Source: Nocardioides alcanivorans
Lineage (GTDB): Bacteria; Actinomycetota; Actinomycetes; Propionibacteriales; Nocardioidaceae
Assembly: GCF_021555175.1 (NCBI RefSeq)
Contig: NZ_JAKGRW010000024.1
Location: 1 to 64,000 of the forward strand
Direction of reading: 5' to 3'
DNA length: 64,000 nucleotides
The notes beneath the pieces are model-generated. The model saw only the letters and a program-made list of their open reading frames with translations. It searched no databases and was not told where the DNA came from. This document shows positions 17,264-26,441 of the stretch, in pieces. A program made the position numbers and the translations under genes. How positions within the stretch are numbered: position 1 is the stretch's first letter; each line of letters opens with the position of its first letter.

Positions 17264-20200
17264 TCACCCGTTCCCGTTGGACCGTCTGCCAGCCATTCGC
17301 TTGGCCAGGATCTCGGCGGTTCGTGCGGGGACATCGATTGGTCCCAGGTGATCGTCGGACCGGTTGTGGACGGCGGCGATGAGAAACTCGCGCGCCATGT
17401 CCTCATGTCCCTGCGCCACGAGGACAGCGGCGCAGTCCACCCGCGCAACCTCGTCGTAGGGCGACGCCCGCCGAGCTATCTCGACTGCACGCTCGGCTTG
17501 ATTGAGATCGTCTGCGGAGAGGGCGGCGGCAACGACGTCGTGGGCGACGTCGACGATGGCACAGGCCAGAATCTCGTCCTCACGCGAGTCGGCATCCAGC
17601 AACCAGCTCCAGCCGGTTTCGCGGAGTTCGGAGAACGGCGCTGCTTCGACAAGCCGTAGCGCGGTGTCGAAGTCTTGTCGGCCTTCCTCACCCCGAGCCT
17701 GGCCCCTGGCGCGGAGACGGCGGAAGAGATCAGCATCGACGAGAACGTCATCGACTTGGTACGTCCAGACTCCTACTTCATTGGCAGCGCGGGTCTGTGC
17801 GGCAGGCGGCAGGTGAGGGCGTCCCGTGCGAGCGTTATCGCCAAGCCACTTTCGGACCACTCCCATGTCGATGCGTACCCTGTCCTTGCTCATCGAGAAC
17901 GCCTCGGCCACTTGCCGGGAGGACACGCCTTCTGGGTGCAACGCCAAGTAGGTGAGGAGCTCGACGTAATGCGGCTTGCGGCGGGCGACTGCTGAAGGGT
18001 TGCCGTGAGCAGTCGCCCGCACGGGTCCCAGCAGATGAAGCTTGGGCACGCGACTGGTCGCGTCGAACCACTCGGCGACGTCGCCATCAAGGGTGGGATC
18101 GAGAACCTCCACAGCTTCCTGCAGCGAGGTATCAGTCTCTTCCTCAGGTTCTGATGCGCCGTCGTCGGCGCAACCGATCACCGTCACGGTCTCCTCGACG
18201 GCAGGAGGAGCGTCGGCGTACGCCGTGACGAGGCGACCCGAGCGGTCTGTAACGGCACGCCATGCCGGCTCTTGCGCGTGGTTGGCGGGTGGGGGTGCGG
18301 GTGCAGCATCGCGGGTGACCGCGACGATAGCTGCGGTCGCTGCGGCCTCGGCGACTGTGAGGCCGGCAGTTGCGAGGTCGAGACCGAGATCCGGGATGTG
18401 CAGTCTGCCGTCACTGGTCAGACGGAACGAGACACCGTCGGCGCCGGGGAGTGGTTCGCGGTCACGACGGTGGCGCCGAGTCGCTCGATGCTGTCTGTGA
18501 TGACTCGGATGATCGGTTCGGCCGCATCGGCGTCGGTCGTGATGAGAGCGTGGAACACCTCAGGTTCGTTGTCGCCTCGGTTGGCGAGATCAGCTGCCAG
18601 GTGGTCGAGGAAGTCGAGATCGTTCGGCTCGTGGTGGCGGTGTCGCACCGGGTCGAGGTCGGCGAGTTCGGAGGCGATTCCGACGGTGTCGATGTCGGTG
18701 AGCATGCTCCACGGGCTGAGCGTGAGTTCTGCGGTCATGGAGCGCGCGAGCGCAGTCGCTGCCTCCGGGTCACCGGTGAGTGCGATGGTGCCGAGTTCTT
18801 CGAGGTTGGGAAGCACCAGGTGTCCGTCGTCGGTGGCGCCGATGGTGCACAGCAGCGGCCAGGGCGCCGGACTTTCGGGGTCGGGAAGTGGCTGGTCGCG
18901 CTCGAAGGTCCAAGCGTCGTCCGTGCCACCCCATCCGGGCGGGGGCGCGGCCGGTTCGGCGAGGTGGAGGGTCACCCGATGGTCGGCGAGTTCGATGTGC
19001 TGGAGGCGAGGCCGCGGCTGACGAGTCAACTCCAGCCCATCGGCGAGGTGCCGCAGCAGACGGTCGAGTTCCTGGAGTCGCGGCACGGTGCCGGCGCTGA
19101 GGCGTGCGGTCTTCTCGACAGCGACCAGCTCCTGAGGAGGTGGCTCGAGCACTTCGCCGGGGCTTCGGAAGCGCAGTTGGGTACGGCGGTGGGCACGCAG
19201 GACGAGAAAGAGAGATCCTGCGAGGACGGTGCCGGCGCCGGTGAGGCCGGGCAGCAGCCAGGTCGGTGTATTGCCGCTCTGGTCGACGTCGCTGGATTGC
19301 GCCTCGGCGGCCGTGTCTGTCGGTGCTTCGACATCGAGGGGCGGGGAGTGGGTGTGGCTTCCGGAGGGGCGGTCGGGGCAGTCTCCGACGGTGGTTCCGG
19401 GGTCGAGTCCTTGGGTGTGGTCTCGTGCGGCCTCATCTCGACCGGCGCGTCGTCGGGGATCTCGAGTTCCCAACCCGGGTAAATCAGATCGGGATCGGTC
19501 AGCGTCTGGCCATCGGGTTGGACGATGTCGTCCGAGGCTCCGAAGATCTCTTCGTATCGGGTCGAGTCGCCGAGCTCCTCGTCGGCGATGTCCCACAACG
19601 TGTCGCCGGGCTCGACCACGTAGGGGCTGTCCTCGGGATCGACGGCTGCGGTTGATTCGTTCGCCGGGAGTTGCAGCACCGTTCCCGCGGTGAGGAATCC
19701 CGGTCCGTCGGGGAACAGATCGGGGTTGAGGTCGACGATCTCGGTGAACCGAGTGCCATCGCCGAGGTGCGCTTCGGCGATCTTCCACAGGCTGTCATGG
19801 GCCCGGGTGGTGTACAGCTCTGTCGCAGGTGCGGGCTTCGCGTGCAGGACCAGCGACGGGGTTGCTTCAGCGATTGGTTCCGCAAGGGATGCAGCAGGAG
19901 GGGTGGTCTGGGCTGCGGTGATGTTGTCGGCGTGCGCTGGCGCTGCGGCGAGGGCGATGCTGAGGGGCTGCGCGACGGCGAACAGGACCGCGGCCGAAGC
20001 CACCAGCTGAGATGCCAGCTGCTGCCCAGCTCCGAGACCTCGCAATTGTGGGGCGCGCACACCACGGACCGCAGCGACGATCTCGGTGAGTAGGCAGAAG
20101 GCCATCACAGCCCACGCGATCCACGCGGTGGCGCCGATGATGATCAGAGCGACGCTGCCGTCGTCCGGGCTCAACAGCCTGAGCCGCAGATCGGCCAGGT

Positions 20201-20315
20201 CGACGGTCCACGGAGTGGCGCCGAGGGCGACGAGCAGCACCGGCACGCCGGCGAGCGCGGCCACGATCAGGAGGGCGGCAACAAGGCCTCGGGCACGGGA
20301 CTGGGTGCGATTCAT
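17264..20315 (-). CDS. LysM / BTAD fusion membrane protein of the Tad module (two frameshifts)
   Basis: One gene of about 1017 residues once two single-base slips are corrected (near 19336-19358 and at 18446-18449). In order: N-terminal membrane helices (about residues 8-30, 55-77, 100-125), a first LysM unit (ELYTTRAHDSLWKIAEAHLG), a second LysM unit (YVVEPGDTLWDIADEELG ending in LIYPGWELEIP), a Pro/Thr linker, another membrane helix (TWLLPGLTGAGTVLAGSLF), a long middle region, then a winged helix (AEAFSMSKDRVRIDMGVVRK) and a bacterial transcriptional activation (BTAD) domain ending at RRSNGNG. A protein that binds wall at one end and looks like a regulator at the other could sense the envelope. 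It is the last gene of the Tad operon. Confidence 0.75.
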
Positions 20316-20734
20316 CGCTCGGCTCCTCCAGTTGTTCTGATCAGACGTGCTGACGCGTCACCGGTCGCCGTGAGATCTCCGATGCCGACCATCGAGAGGA
20401 AGGTCGGCTCGTAGGTGTCGGTGACGCGGACGATCAGGGTGGTGCCGCCGGTGATCGTGACGGTTCCCTTGACTCCGGCGGCTGCTAGGTACTGCTCGGC
20501 GGCGCGTTGGGCAGCGGCGGTGTCGAGGGCGACGTACCGGCCTTGCACCGCCGGGGCTGCCTCCACCTGCTGTCCACCGGCGCGGGCTGCTTGGGCGGCG
20601 ACGTCGTGAGCGCGCTGCTGCGCGTGGACCTGACCGCCGAGGTCGACGGCCAGGCCGACCAGCGTCATCATCACGATGGTCGCGGTGACGACCCAGATGC
20701 TGATTGAGCCGCGTTCGTTGTGGCGTCGTGTCAT
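20312..20734 (-). CDS. TadG-like pilus assembly protein
   Basis: A 140-residue protein starting with a basic stretch, then ERGSISIWVVTATIVMMTLVGLAVDLGG, a single N-terminal helix of the Tad pseudopilin/TadG type, and a secreted domain with QRAHDVAAQAARAGGQQV. It probably belongs to the periplasmic part of a Tad apparatus. Both ends overlap neighbouring genes by four bases, so it is translated with them. Its start at 20734 lies at the stop of the TadE gene. Confidence 0.75.
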   Translation of the reverse strand: MTRRHNERGSISIWVVTATIVMMTLVGLAVDLGGQVHAQQRAHDVAAQAARAGGQQVEAAPAVQGRYVALDTAAAQRAAEQYLAAAGVKGTVTITGGTTLIVRVTDTYEPTFLSMVGIGDLTATGDASARLIRTTGGAER

Positions 20735-21159
20735 GGTGACCGCTCCCGCCACGTGTCGATCGGGCTGGTCATCGTGGCCGAGATGGTCCGGGTGCCAGGT
20801 ACTCCGGGGACGGACAGATCTGAGAGGTCGAGAAGGCACGACACGGTCACGTCGACTTGTGCTGGTGTGCCGACATCGTGGGAGAACTGTTGGGTGTCGA
20901 TGTCGACGTCAATGCGGAGGCAGTTGATGCCTTGGTTGGCGAGGTTGGTGACGGCCGCGTCCTTGGCTGCTTTCTTGGCGTCGGCCTCGACGCGCAGGAT
21001 GGAGGCCGAACGGGCTGCGTCCGCGGCGGCCGACTCCACGGAGTGACGCACGACGGCGGTGCGGCCGCCGAAGATGATGAGTCCCACGAACAGTGCGAAG
21101 GCCGGTACGACGATGGCGGCCTCGACCGACGCCGATCCCCGGTCGCCTCGGCGGTTCAT
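20731..21159 (-). CDS. TadE-like pseudopilin
   Basis: A 142-residue TadE-family protein: the RGSASVEAAIVVPAFALFVGL motif with the conserved Glu after the processing site, one helix, then a secreted domain with two cysteines (NCLRIDVDI and VTVSCLLD) that may pair. TadE proteins are minor pilins of Flp/Tad pili. It overlaps the next genes at both ends by four bases. Confidence 0.8.
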   Translation of the reverse strand: MNRRGDRGSASVEAAIVVPAFALFVGLIIFGGRTAVVRHSVESAAADAARSASILRVEADAKKAAKDAAVTNLANQGINCLRIDVDIDTQQFSHDVGTPAQVDVTVSCLLDLSDLSVPGVPGTRTISATMTSPIDTWRERSP

Positions 21160-21563
21160 GGTGCGGTCACCCGCTCGACGGGAACGGTGGCGCTCTGGCG
21201 GATCACCGGATTCCAGCCGGGGATGACGCTCAGGCTGCGCGCCTCGACAACCACGGTGGCGGTGGTCGCCGTACGTTCGGCTTGAGCGACGGCGTGTTGG
21301 AGTACGTCGTTTCCGATGTCGCCGATGAACGCGTTGGCAGCGTCGACACCGCGAGATTCGCTCCCGGTCTTCGCGCCGGCGGCTCGCGCGCCCTCTTGTG
21401 CGGCCGCGATCGCGACCGTTCGGGCGTGGTAGTAGAGCGCGGCCTGCATCCCGAGGAAGAGGACTGCGAACAGAGCCGGCAGCAGGATCACGAGTTCGAC
21501 CGAGACCGAACCACGCTGATCCCGTCGTCGCTCAGTTGATCTTGCCGGCCTGGATCTCGACAA
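21156..21563 (-). CDS. TadE-like pseudopilin
   Basis: A 135-residue second TadE-family protein: QRGSVSVELVILLPALFAVLF is the typical Tad processing region with the +5 Glu, followed by QAALYYHARTVAIAAAQEGARAAGA, as in TadE. Its first 30 bases overlap the end of the pilin gene, so the exact start is open; another start a few codons later would also work. One of three TadE/G-like genes in a row. Confidence 0.75.
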   Translation of the reverse strand: MSRSRPARSTERRRDQRGSVSVELVILLPALFAVLFLGMQAALYYHARTVAIAAAQEGARAAGAKTGSESRGVDAANAFIGDIGNDVLQHAVAQAERTATTATVVVEARSLSVIPGWNPVIRQSATVPVERVTAP

Positions 21564-21717
21564 AGGTCTTCACCGCCGCGACCACGATCCCAACGATGGC
21601 GATCACCGCCACCGCCCACAAGACGTGCTCAGTGGTGACCGAGCCCCGCTCGTCACGTTTCAGCCGGTCCTCCCAGACGAGCATCAGCGTCGTGACCGCC
21701 GCCATCAATCGCTTCAT
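21532..21717 (-). CDS. Flp-type major pilin candidate
   Basis: A 61-residue peptide with a basic leader (KRLMAAVTTLMLVWEDRLKRD) and ERGSVTTEHVLWAVAVIAIVGIVVAAVKTFV, the short hydrophobic mature form expected of Flp pilins: small size, Glu near the mature start and one helix. It lies between tadC and the tadE genes, the usual place for such pilins. Its cleavage site does not give the classical Gly-Tyr pair, so it may be a DUF4244-like pilin instead. Confidence 0.7.
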   Translation of the reverse strand: MKRLMAAVTTLMLVWEDRLKRDERGSVTTEHVLWAVAVIAIVGIVVAAVKTFVEIQAGKIN

Positions 21718-21741
21718 GGTGTGCTTCCTTCCTTCTCACAT

Positions 21742-22644
21742 TCAGGTGCCGCTGAACATCCGCAGCAGGGACGGCGCCACGAGCAGCGCCATGAAGATGA
21801 CTCCGAGCAGGGAGCCGGGGATCGTCATCCGTTCGCCGACCACGTTGGCCTGGGCGACTTCGGCGTTGAGCATCGCCGTGCGCATGGCGGCAGACCGGGC
21901 ACGCAGGTTGCCGTAGACCGCGGCACCCTCCTCGCCGGAGAGCCGCATGATGTCGGCGAAGTCCTCCAACTCGGGCAATCCGAGCTCCTCAGCCAACGCA
22001 TGCAACGCATCCCAGGGCGGAAGGCCCGACCAGCGGGAGCGGCCGAGCTCCTCACTGAGCCGCCGGAAGACCCACGAGTCCGCGACCTCGGCAGCGGACT
22101 CCATCGCCTGGCGGACGCCGGAGCCGTTGTGGCGCTCCAGGGCAACCAGGTCGATGTAGGCACCAAGCGCCCGTGCGAACTCCACCCGCGCCCGCTTCGC
22201 GTCGTCGACGGCGTTGTAGTTCGGAATGAAGAAGCACACCGCCGCCAGCGCGACCGAGGCGAACGCCGGCACCATCACCGGCAGCCCGATGCCCAAGACC
22301 TCGAAGAAGGCGCCGAGCAGCGGCGGTGCCACCAGCCCGAGTGCGGCGAACGTGAGCTTGTCGCCATAGAACTTCGCCAACGGGATCCGCAGCAGCGCCA
22401 ATTCCCGAGTCGGCGTGCGCACCCACATCCCGGGAGGAAGCACCCGGATCGCCCAGACCCCGAGGCGCTCCTTGCCTGAGGTCGACTCCGCAATGGAAGT
22501 GACATCGGTGTGCCGGGAGGGTGTGAGACGTCCGAGTGCTTCGGCGAGATCCACCTGAGCAGGCAGCAACCGGGCAACCAGCAGGACGCCGCCGAGCATC
22601 AACAGCGCGCCGGCCACCATCGCCAAGGGCAGCCCCGCGATCAC
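21742..22644 (-). CDS. tadC: TadC-like inner membrane platform protein (GspF/T2SS F domain)
   Basis: A 300-residue type II secretion F-domain protein. Membrane helices lie at the start (LPLAMVAGALLMLGGVLLVA), in the middle (about residues 115-155) and at the end (SLLGVIFMALLVAPSLLRMF). The T2SSF cytoplasmic part has ALERHNGSGVRQAMESAAEV and LRARSAAMRTAMLNAEVAQA. The GTG at 22644 is chosen because it overlaps the tadB stop (GTGA). Tad systems need two such F proteins, TadB and TadC, and both are here. Confidence 0.82.
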   Translation of the reverse strand: MIAGLPLAMVAGALLMLGGVLLVARLLPAQVDLAEALGRLTPSRHTDVTSIAESTSGKERLGVWAIRVLPPGMWVRTPTRELALLRIPLAKFYGDKLTFAALGLVAPPLLGAFFEVLGIGLPVMVPAFASVALAAVCFFIPNYNAVDDAKRARVEFARALGAYIDLVALERHNGSGVRQAMESAAEVADSWVFRRLSEELGRSRWSGLPPWDALHALAEELGLPELEDFADIMRLSGEEGAAVYGNLRARSAAMRTAMLNAEVAQANVVGERMTIPGSLLGVIFMALLVAPSLLRMFSGT

Positions 22645-23498
22645 GACGCCCGCCCCACAGGCCCCGGCGCACCGACGAGAAAGCGTGCCAACGGCTTGCC
22701 GACCGCCATCCGCTTCATCCACACCAACGTCGCGACGTACGCAGTCAACAGCGTCACCAAGATGACTTGGCCGAGCGGACTGCGGTAGGGCTCGACGTAC
22801 GTCCCGGAGATCGCAAGGATCACCAGCACACCGACGCTGATGATCGTCACCCAGCGGGCAGTGGCGCGAGGCTTGGCCCGGTCGGCCTCGATCTGCCGCC
22901 GAGCCCGCACGTCGGCAGAGACCGACTCGGCCAGACTTTCCAGCACCTGCGCCAGCCCGACGCCCCGACGTCTCGCCGCGAGGATCAGATTCGCAGCCAC
23001 CAGATCTCCGGTCGCATCGTCCAGTTCGTCAGCGAACGACCGGATCGCCTCCTCGGTGTTCCACCGCGAACGCAAACGCGCGACCAGTCGCTGTACCTCC
23101 GGCCGGATCGCACTCGGAGTCGACCGTTCAGTGGCCACCAGCGCCTGCTCCAGGCCGATGCCGACAGTCAGCACACCGGACAGCGACCGCGTCCATTCCT
23201 CCATGGCTTCGAGCCGGTCAATCCTTGCCGCGGCGCCGGAGTTGGACAACAGCATCGGCACGCCCACGCATGCCAGCGGAACGGCGATCAGCGCGAGGGC
23301 CCAACCCGTCACCAACCACGCCAAGCACCCGCCGACCACGCCCACCAGCAGCAGCCGCTTCGTGGCAGCGCTTATCGGCTTGCGCCGAACCGGACGAGAC
23401 CGCGACGGACGCACCGGCGCCGGTTTCAGGCCGACGACCACCCCGATGATCCCGGCGACGATCAGGGATCCCGCAACGGCCGGTACCAAGGCGATCAC
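22641..23498 (-). CDS. tadB: TadB-like inner membrane platform protein (GspF/T2SS F domain)
   Basis: A 285-residue protein with N-terminal helices (about residues 5-22, 50-85), the T2SSF helix bundle (LEAMEEWTRSLSGVLTVGI, then VLESLAESVSADVRARRQIE) and two C-terminal helices (WVTIISVGVLVILAISGTY and the following LGQVILVTLLTAYVATLVW). It overlaps cpaF upstream and tadC downstream by four bases each, so translation is coupled. Confidence 0.85.
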   Translation of the reverse strand: MIALVPAVAGSLIVAGIIGVVVGLKPAPVRPSRSRPVRRKPISAATKRLLLVGVVGGCLAWLVTGWALALIAVPLACVGVPMLLSNSGAAARIDRLEAMEEWTRSLSGVLTVGIGLEQALVATERSTPSAIRPEVQRLVARLRSRWNTEEAIRSFADELDDATGDLVAANLILAARRRGVGLAQVLESLAESVSADVRARRQIEADRAKPRATARWVTIISVGVLVILAISGTYVEPYRSPLGQVILVTLLTAYVATLVWMKRMAVGKPLARFLVGAPGPVGRAS

Positions 23499-24970
23499 GA
23501 CAACACCTGCTGCTCGCTGAGGAAGCTGCCGAGGTCGAATCCGAAGGATGCCAGTGCCCGGTACTCCTCGGGAAGGATCGCGGGCCGTGCGGTGCCGGAG
23601 GCGTCGGGGGAGAACAGGTGTGTCGTGGCGTAGCCGGTCTCGCGTTCGCCCGACGCGACTGCGATCACTTCACGCACGCAGCGGCGCCGCTGGAACCCAT
23701 CCGGCGCGCGCTCGGTGGTGAGATCCAGTTGCACGATCAGGTCGATGGTCGAGGCGAGCTTGCTCGTTGCCAGTTCGTGTGTGACGTGTGGGCCGGCCTC
23801 CATCGCGCACGTGACGAGCTTGCGGATCGCGGCAACGGCATCAGAGGCGTGGGTGGTGGAGATGGATCCGGTGCCGGACTCCATCGCCTTGATCATCGCC
23901 CAGATCTCCTGGCCGCGGACTTCGCCGACGATCTGGCGCGACAGGTTGAACCGGAACGAGTCGATCAGCGCCTCGTCGAGGTTGAACTCGCCGGCCAGGC
24001 GACCGTCGGCACCGCGCTCGCCGGAGCCGGGGCGTGCTTCCCAGGCATGCACGATCTTGTGACGGCCCAGTTCGTTGAGGTGGAGTTCGTACTCGGTCTC
24101 GAAGGTGCCGATCGCCTCGTGCTCATCGATCTCGCTGCACAGGGCACGCACCAGTGTCGTCTTCCCGGCACCTTGGCAGCCTGAGATCACGATGCTCTTG
24201 CGGGCACGGACGGCTGCACGCAGGAACGAGGCCAGCAGGGGTGAGAGCATTCCGCGCTCGACGAGGTCCTCCAGTGTCACCTGCATCAGCCGGTGTCGTC
24301 TGATCACGACCGATGGTCGGGGCGTTACCCACGCCGCAGCCGCCAATCGCGAGCCACCGTCAAGTCGCAGGTGTAGGCGAGGTTGTGCTTCGGAGAACCC
24401 GCGGGCGTTCACCTCGCTGCGTGAAGCGAGGAAGACCAGGAAGTCGATCAGTTCGGCATCGGAGTCGGCGACGGGTGGTCCCTCGATGAGCGATCCGTCG
24501 ATGAGTTCGAGCATGACGTTGTCGTGGCCGGCGATGATGATGTTCTCGACCCGGTCGTCGTCGACCAGCGGCTGTAGCCTTCCCAGACGGAACAGGGAAT
24601 CGAACACCGCCTGGGCGAGAGCGGCCTGGGCTGCTGAGCTCCACGCGCCGCGTCCGTCGTTGACTCGATCGGCCATCGTCGACTCGATCAGATCCAGCAC
24701 GATGGCGCGGCCCAACTCGGTCTGCGCCGTCTTGTCCAGACGAGAAGATTCGGCGCTCACTGCTTGGCTCAACTGCTTTGAGGCGAGGGTGCGAAGTGAG
24801 GCGACGATGCCCCAGTCGATGTCCACGTCGTCGTACGACGACGCAAGCGGCGGTTCGGGCGGTCGCGTGGGAGTCGCAGCGGAGGTGCTGGGCAGCGGTT
24901 GGCCGAACAACGGTAGGTCGATCAGCCGCGGGTCTGCGTTGGTGGGGCGAACGAGGTGGTCACTGGACAT
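23495..24970 (-). CDS. tadA: TadA/CpaF-family secretion ATPase
   Basis: A 491-residue GspE/CpaF-type ATPase that powers the Tad apparatus. After an N-terminal linker and helical region, the ATPase core has GCQGAGKTT (Walker A, about residue 265), the Asp-box region EIDEHEAIGTFETEYELHL, NLSRQIVGEVRGQE (Walker B, with catalytic Glu) and STTHASDAVAAIRKL (His box). The start at 24970 overlaps the TadZ-like gene stop by 11 bases. Relatives also drive actinobacterial conjugation and competence, so the cargo of this machine is not fixed by homology. Confidence 0.9.
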   Translation of the reverse strand: MSSDHLVRPTNADPRLIDLPLFGQPLPSTSAATPTRPPEPPLASSYDDVDIDWGIVASLRTLASKQLSQAVSAESSRLDKTAQTELGRAIVLDLIESTMADRVNDGRGAWSSAAQAALAQAVFDSLFRLGRLQPLVDDDRVENIIIAGHDNVMLELIDGSLIEGPPVADSDAELIDFLVFLASRSEVNARGFSEAQPRLHLRLDGGSRLAAAAWVTPRPSVVIRRHRLMQVTLEDLVERGMLSPLLASFLRAAVRARKSIVISGCQGAGKTTLVRALCSEIDEHEAIGTFETEYELHLNELGRHKIVHAWEARPGSGERGADGRLAGEFNLDEALIDSFRFNLSRQIVGEVRGQEIWAMIKAMESGTGSISTTHASDAVAAIRKLVTCAMEAGPHVTHELATSKLASTIDLIVQLDLTTERAPDGFQRRRCVREVIAVASGERETGYATTHLFSPDASGTARPAILPEEYRALASFGFDLGSFLSEQQVLS

Positions 24971-25736
24971 CGGAGAGCACCTCCGCGCCGAGGCCATTGC
25001 GCCGGACGTTTATTGCGGCGTGGATCGCGGAGATCGCCGCTTGTAGGCTGCGCAGCAACGGACTGCGATCGAACCGGTCGGGGATCCTCACGCCGCGGTG
25101 CAAGACCGCTGCGGACTGAGGATCGTCGGCGACGACTGCATGGACCGGCAGCCCGAGGACGCTGTTGACCTCCTTGGCCGAATACGGCTGCCCCTCGCCC
25201 ACGAGCATCACGCCGGGGTTCGCCCACGCAGGGTGCCCACGCTGGATGGCTTCGGCCCACGACCGGGTGGCTGCGATGGCAGGCAGGTGCGTTCGACACA
25301 GGATCAGCGAGAGATCTGACTCGGCGAGCACGGGCTCGGGCCATCCGACGAGCCCGAGTCGACCACAGTCGACGATGACGTCCTGGCCGGTCGTTTCGAG
25401 ATCCTGGAGCGCCGTCATCAACGGACCCCAGAGTCCGGTGAGCGCCGGGGCCTGGGTGTGGGCCCGTGGGCCCGGGATGAACGCAGCGGTTGAGGAGCCG
25501 ATCGGGTGGGCGATCCGGGGCAGCAGGTCGGCTACGTCGTCAGCTGAGAGGGCCAGCTCGACCAGGCCCTGGTCGTAGGATTTGATGCCGCGGAAGTAGC
25601 CCGCCAAGATCCCAGACCCGCCCGTGGCGTCCGCTTCGACCAGCAGTACCGGGCGGGGCCACAACAACGCCATCCCTAGGGCGGTCGTCGTGACCCCGGG
25701 CGAGCCGGACGCAGAGCAGAGCGCAATGACAGCCAT
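24960..25736 (-). CDS. TadZ/CpaE-like P-loop ATPase
   Basis: A 258-residue MinD/ParA-like protein. It begins VIALCSASGSPGVTTTALGM, a deviant Walker A without the usual Lys, keeps LLVEADATGGS (Asp of the switch region) and DVIVDCGRLG (Walker B). Tad systems use such proteins (TadZ or CpaE) to place the apparatus at the pole; the lack of a typical Lys is common in that group and may mean weak or no ATPase activity. The start at 25736 follows the SAF gene by four bases. Confidence 0.75.
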   Translation of the reverse strand: MAVIALCSASGSPGVTTTALGMALLWPRPVLLVEADATGGSGILAGYFRGIKSYDQGLVELALSADDVADLLPRIAHPIGSSTAAFIPGPRAHTQAPALTGLWGPLMTALQDLETTGQDVIVDCGRLGLVGWPEPVLAESDLSLILCRTHLPAIAATRSWAEAIQRGHPAWANPGVMLVGEGQPYSAKEVNSVLGLPVHAVVADDPQSAAVLHRGVRIPDRFDRSPLLRSLQAAISAIHAAINVRRNGLGAEVLSDVQ

Positions 25737-25740
25737 GTCC

Positions 25741-26414
25741 TCACCGCGCCCTGGAGTCCAGCACGATCGCGACGTTCCCTGTCGCGATCTGGGCGGCCAG
25801 GGTGGCTGCCTCGGCATGGGGGACCAGGAGATCCACGACGAGTCGACCGGTGCCATCAGAGACTCGAACGCCGACCACCTCGGCCTCGCTGAACGAGGGA
25901 ACCCCGGTCGGCGCATCGCTGCCCTCAGCCGGTGTCGCGACCACGCGCACTCGATCACCCGTCTGCAGATTCATCCCGGGTGCCTGTGACGACGTCAGGG
26001 CGACACCGACGACCGACAGGTTTTCGGCGGGAACCACCGAGTCGGCGTACGACGAGGGCGTCAGCAGCGAACCGGCTGCGATGTCGACGGCGGCTCGTTG
26101 TCCGACCACCGAGTCCAAAGAACTCGCACCGACGGGCTTCAAGGCGGGGTCGCTGGTGACCCGGACCCGGGTCAGGTCGTCGGCCTCGATGATCGCCCCG
26201 CGCTCGATGTCGGCACGTGCGGCGAGGACTTCCTGGGTGTTGGTCGTGGCGGTCCATGCCCAACCGCCGAGGATCGCGCCCAGACAGATCGCCACCACCG
26301 CGGCAGCGATGAGGGCCGGACGTCGCCGCAGCTTCGGAGGTGGAGGCAACGGTGGCTCGGCAGAGGACGGAGGGGGACCTGCGATCGTTCATACCGTGTC
26401 GCGGTGTTGCTCAT
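25741..26414 (-). CDS. SAF domain protein (CpaB/RcpC-like; frameshifted near start)
   Basis: Membrane-anchored SAF-domain protein: helix at PALIAAAVVAICLGAILGGWA, then the SAF core VLAARADIERGAIIEADDL and the beta-clip region, ending with a second strand-rich part typical of CpaB/RcpC. Its 5' end fits ATG at 26414 after GAGAGGG, with one C lost from the run at 26372-26376; with it restored the N-terminus reads SNTATRYERSQVPPPSSAEP and joins the helix without a break. Without correction, an inner ATG at 26349 is available. CpaB proteins stabilise the pilus channel. Confidence 0.75.
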
Positions 26415-26441
26415 CTTCGTCTGCCCTCTCGTCGCTGCCCG

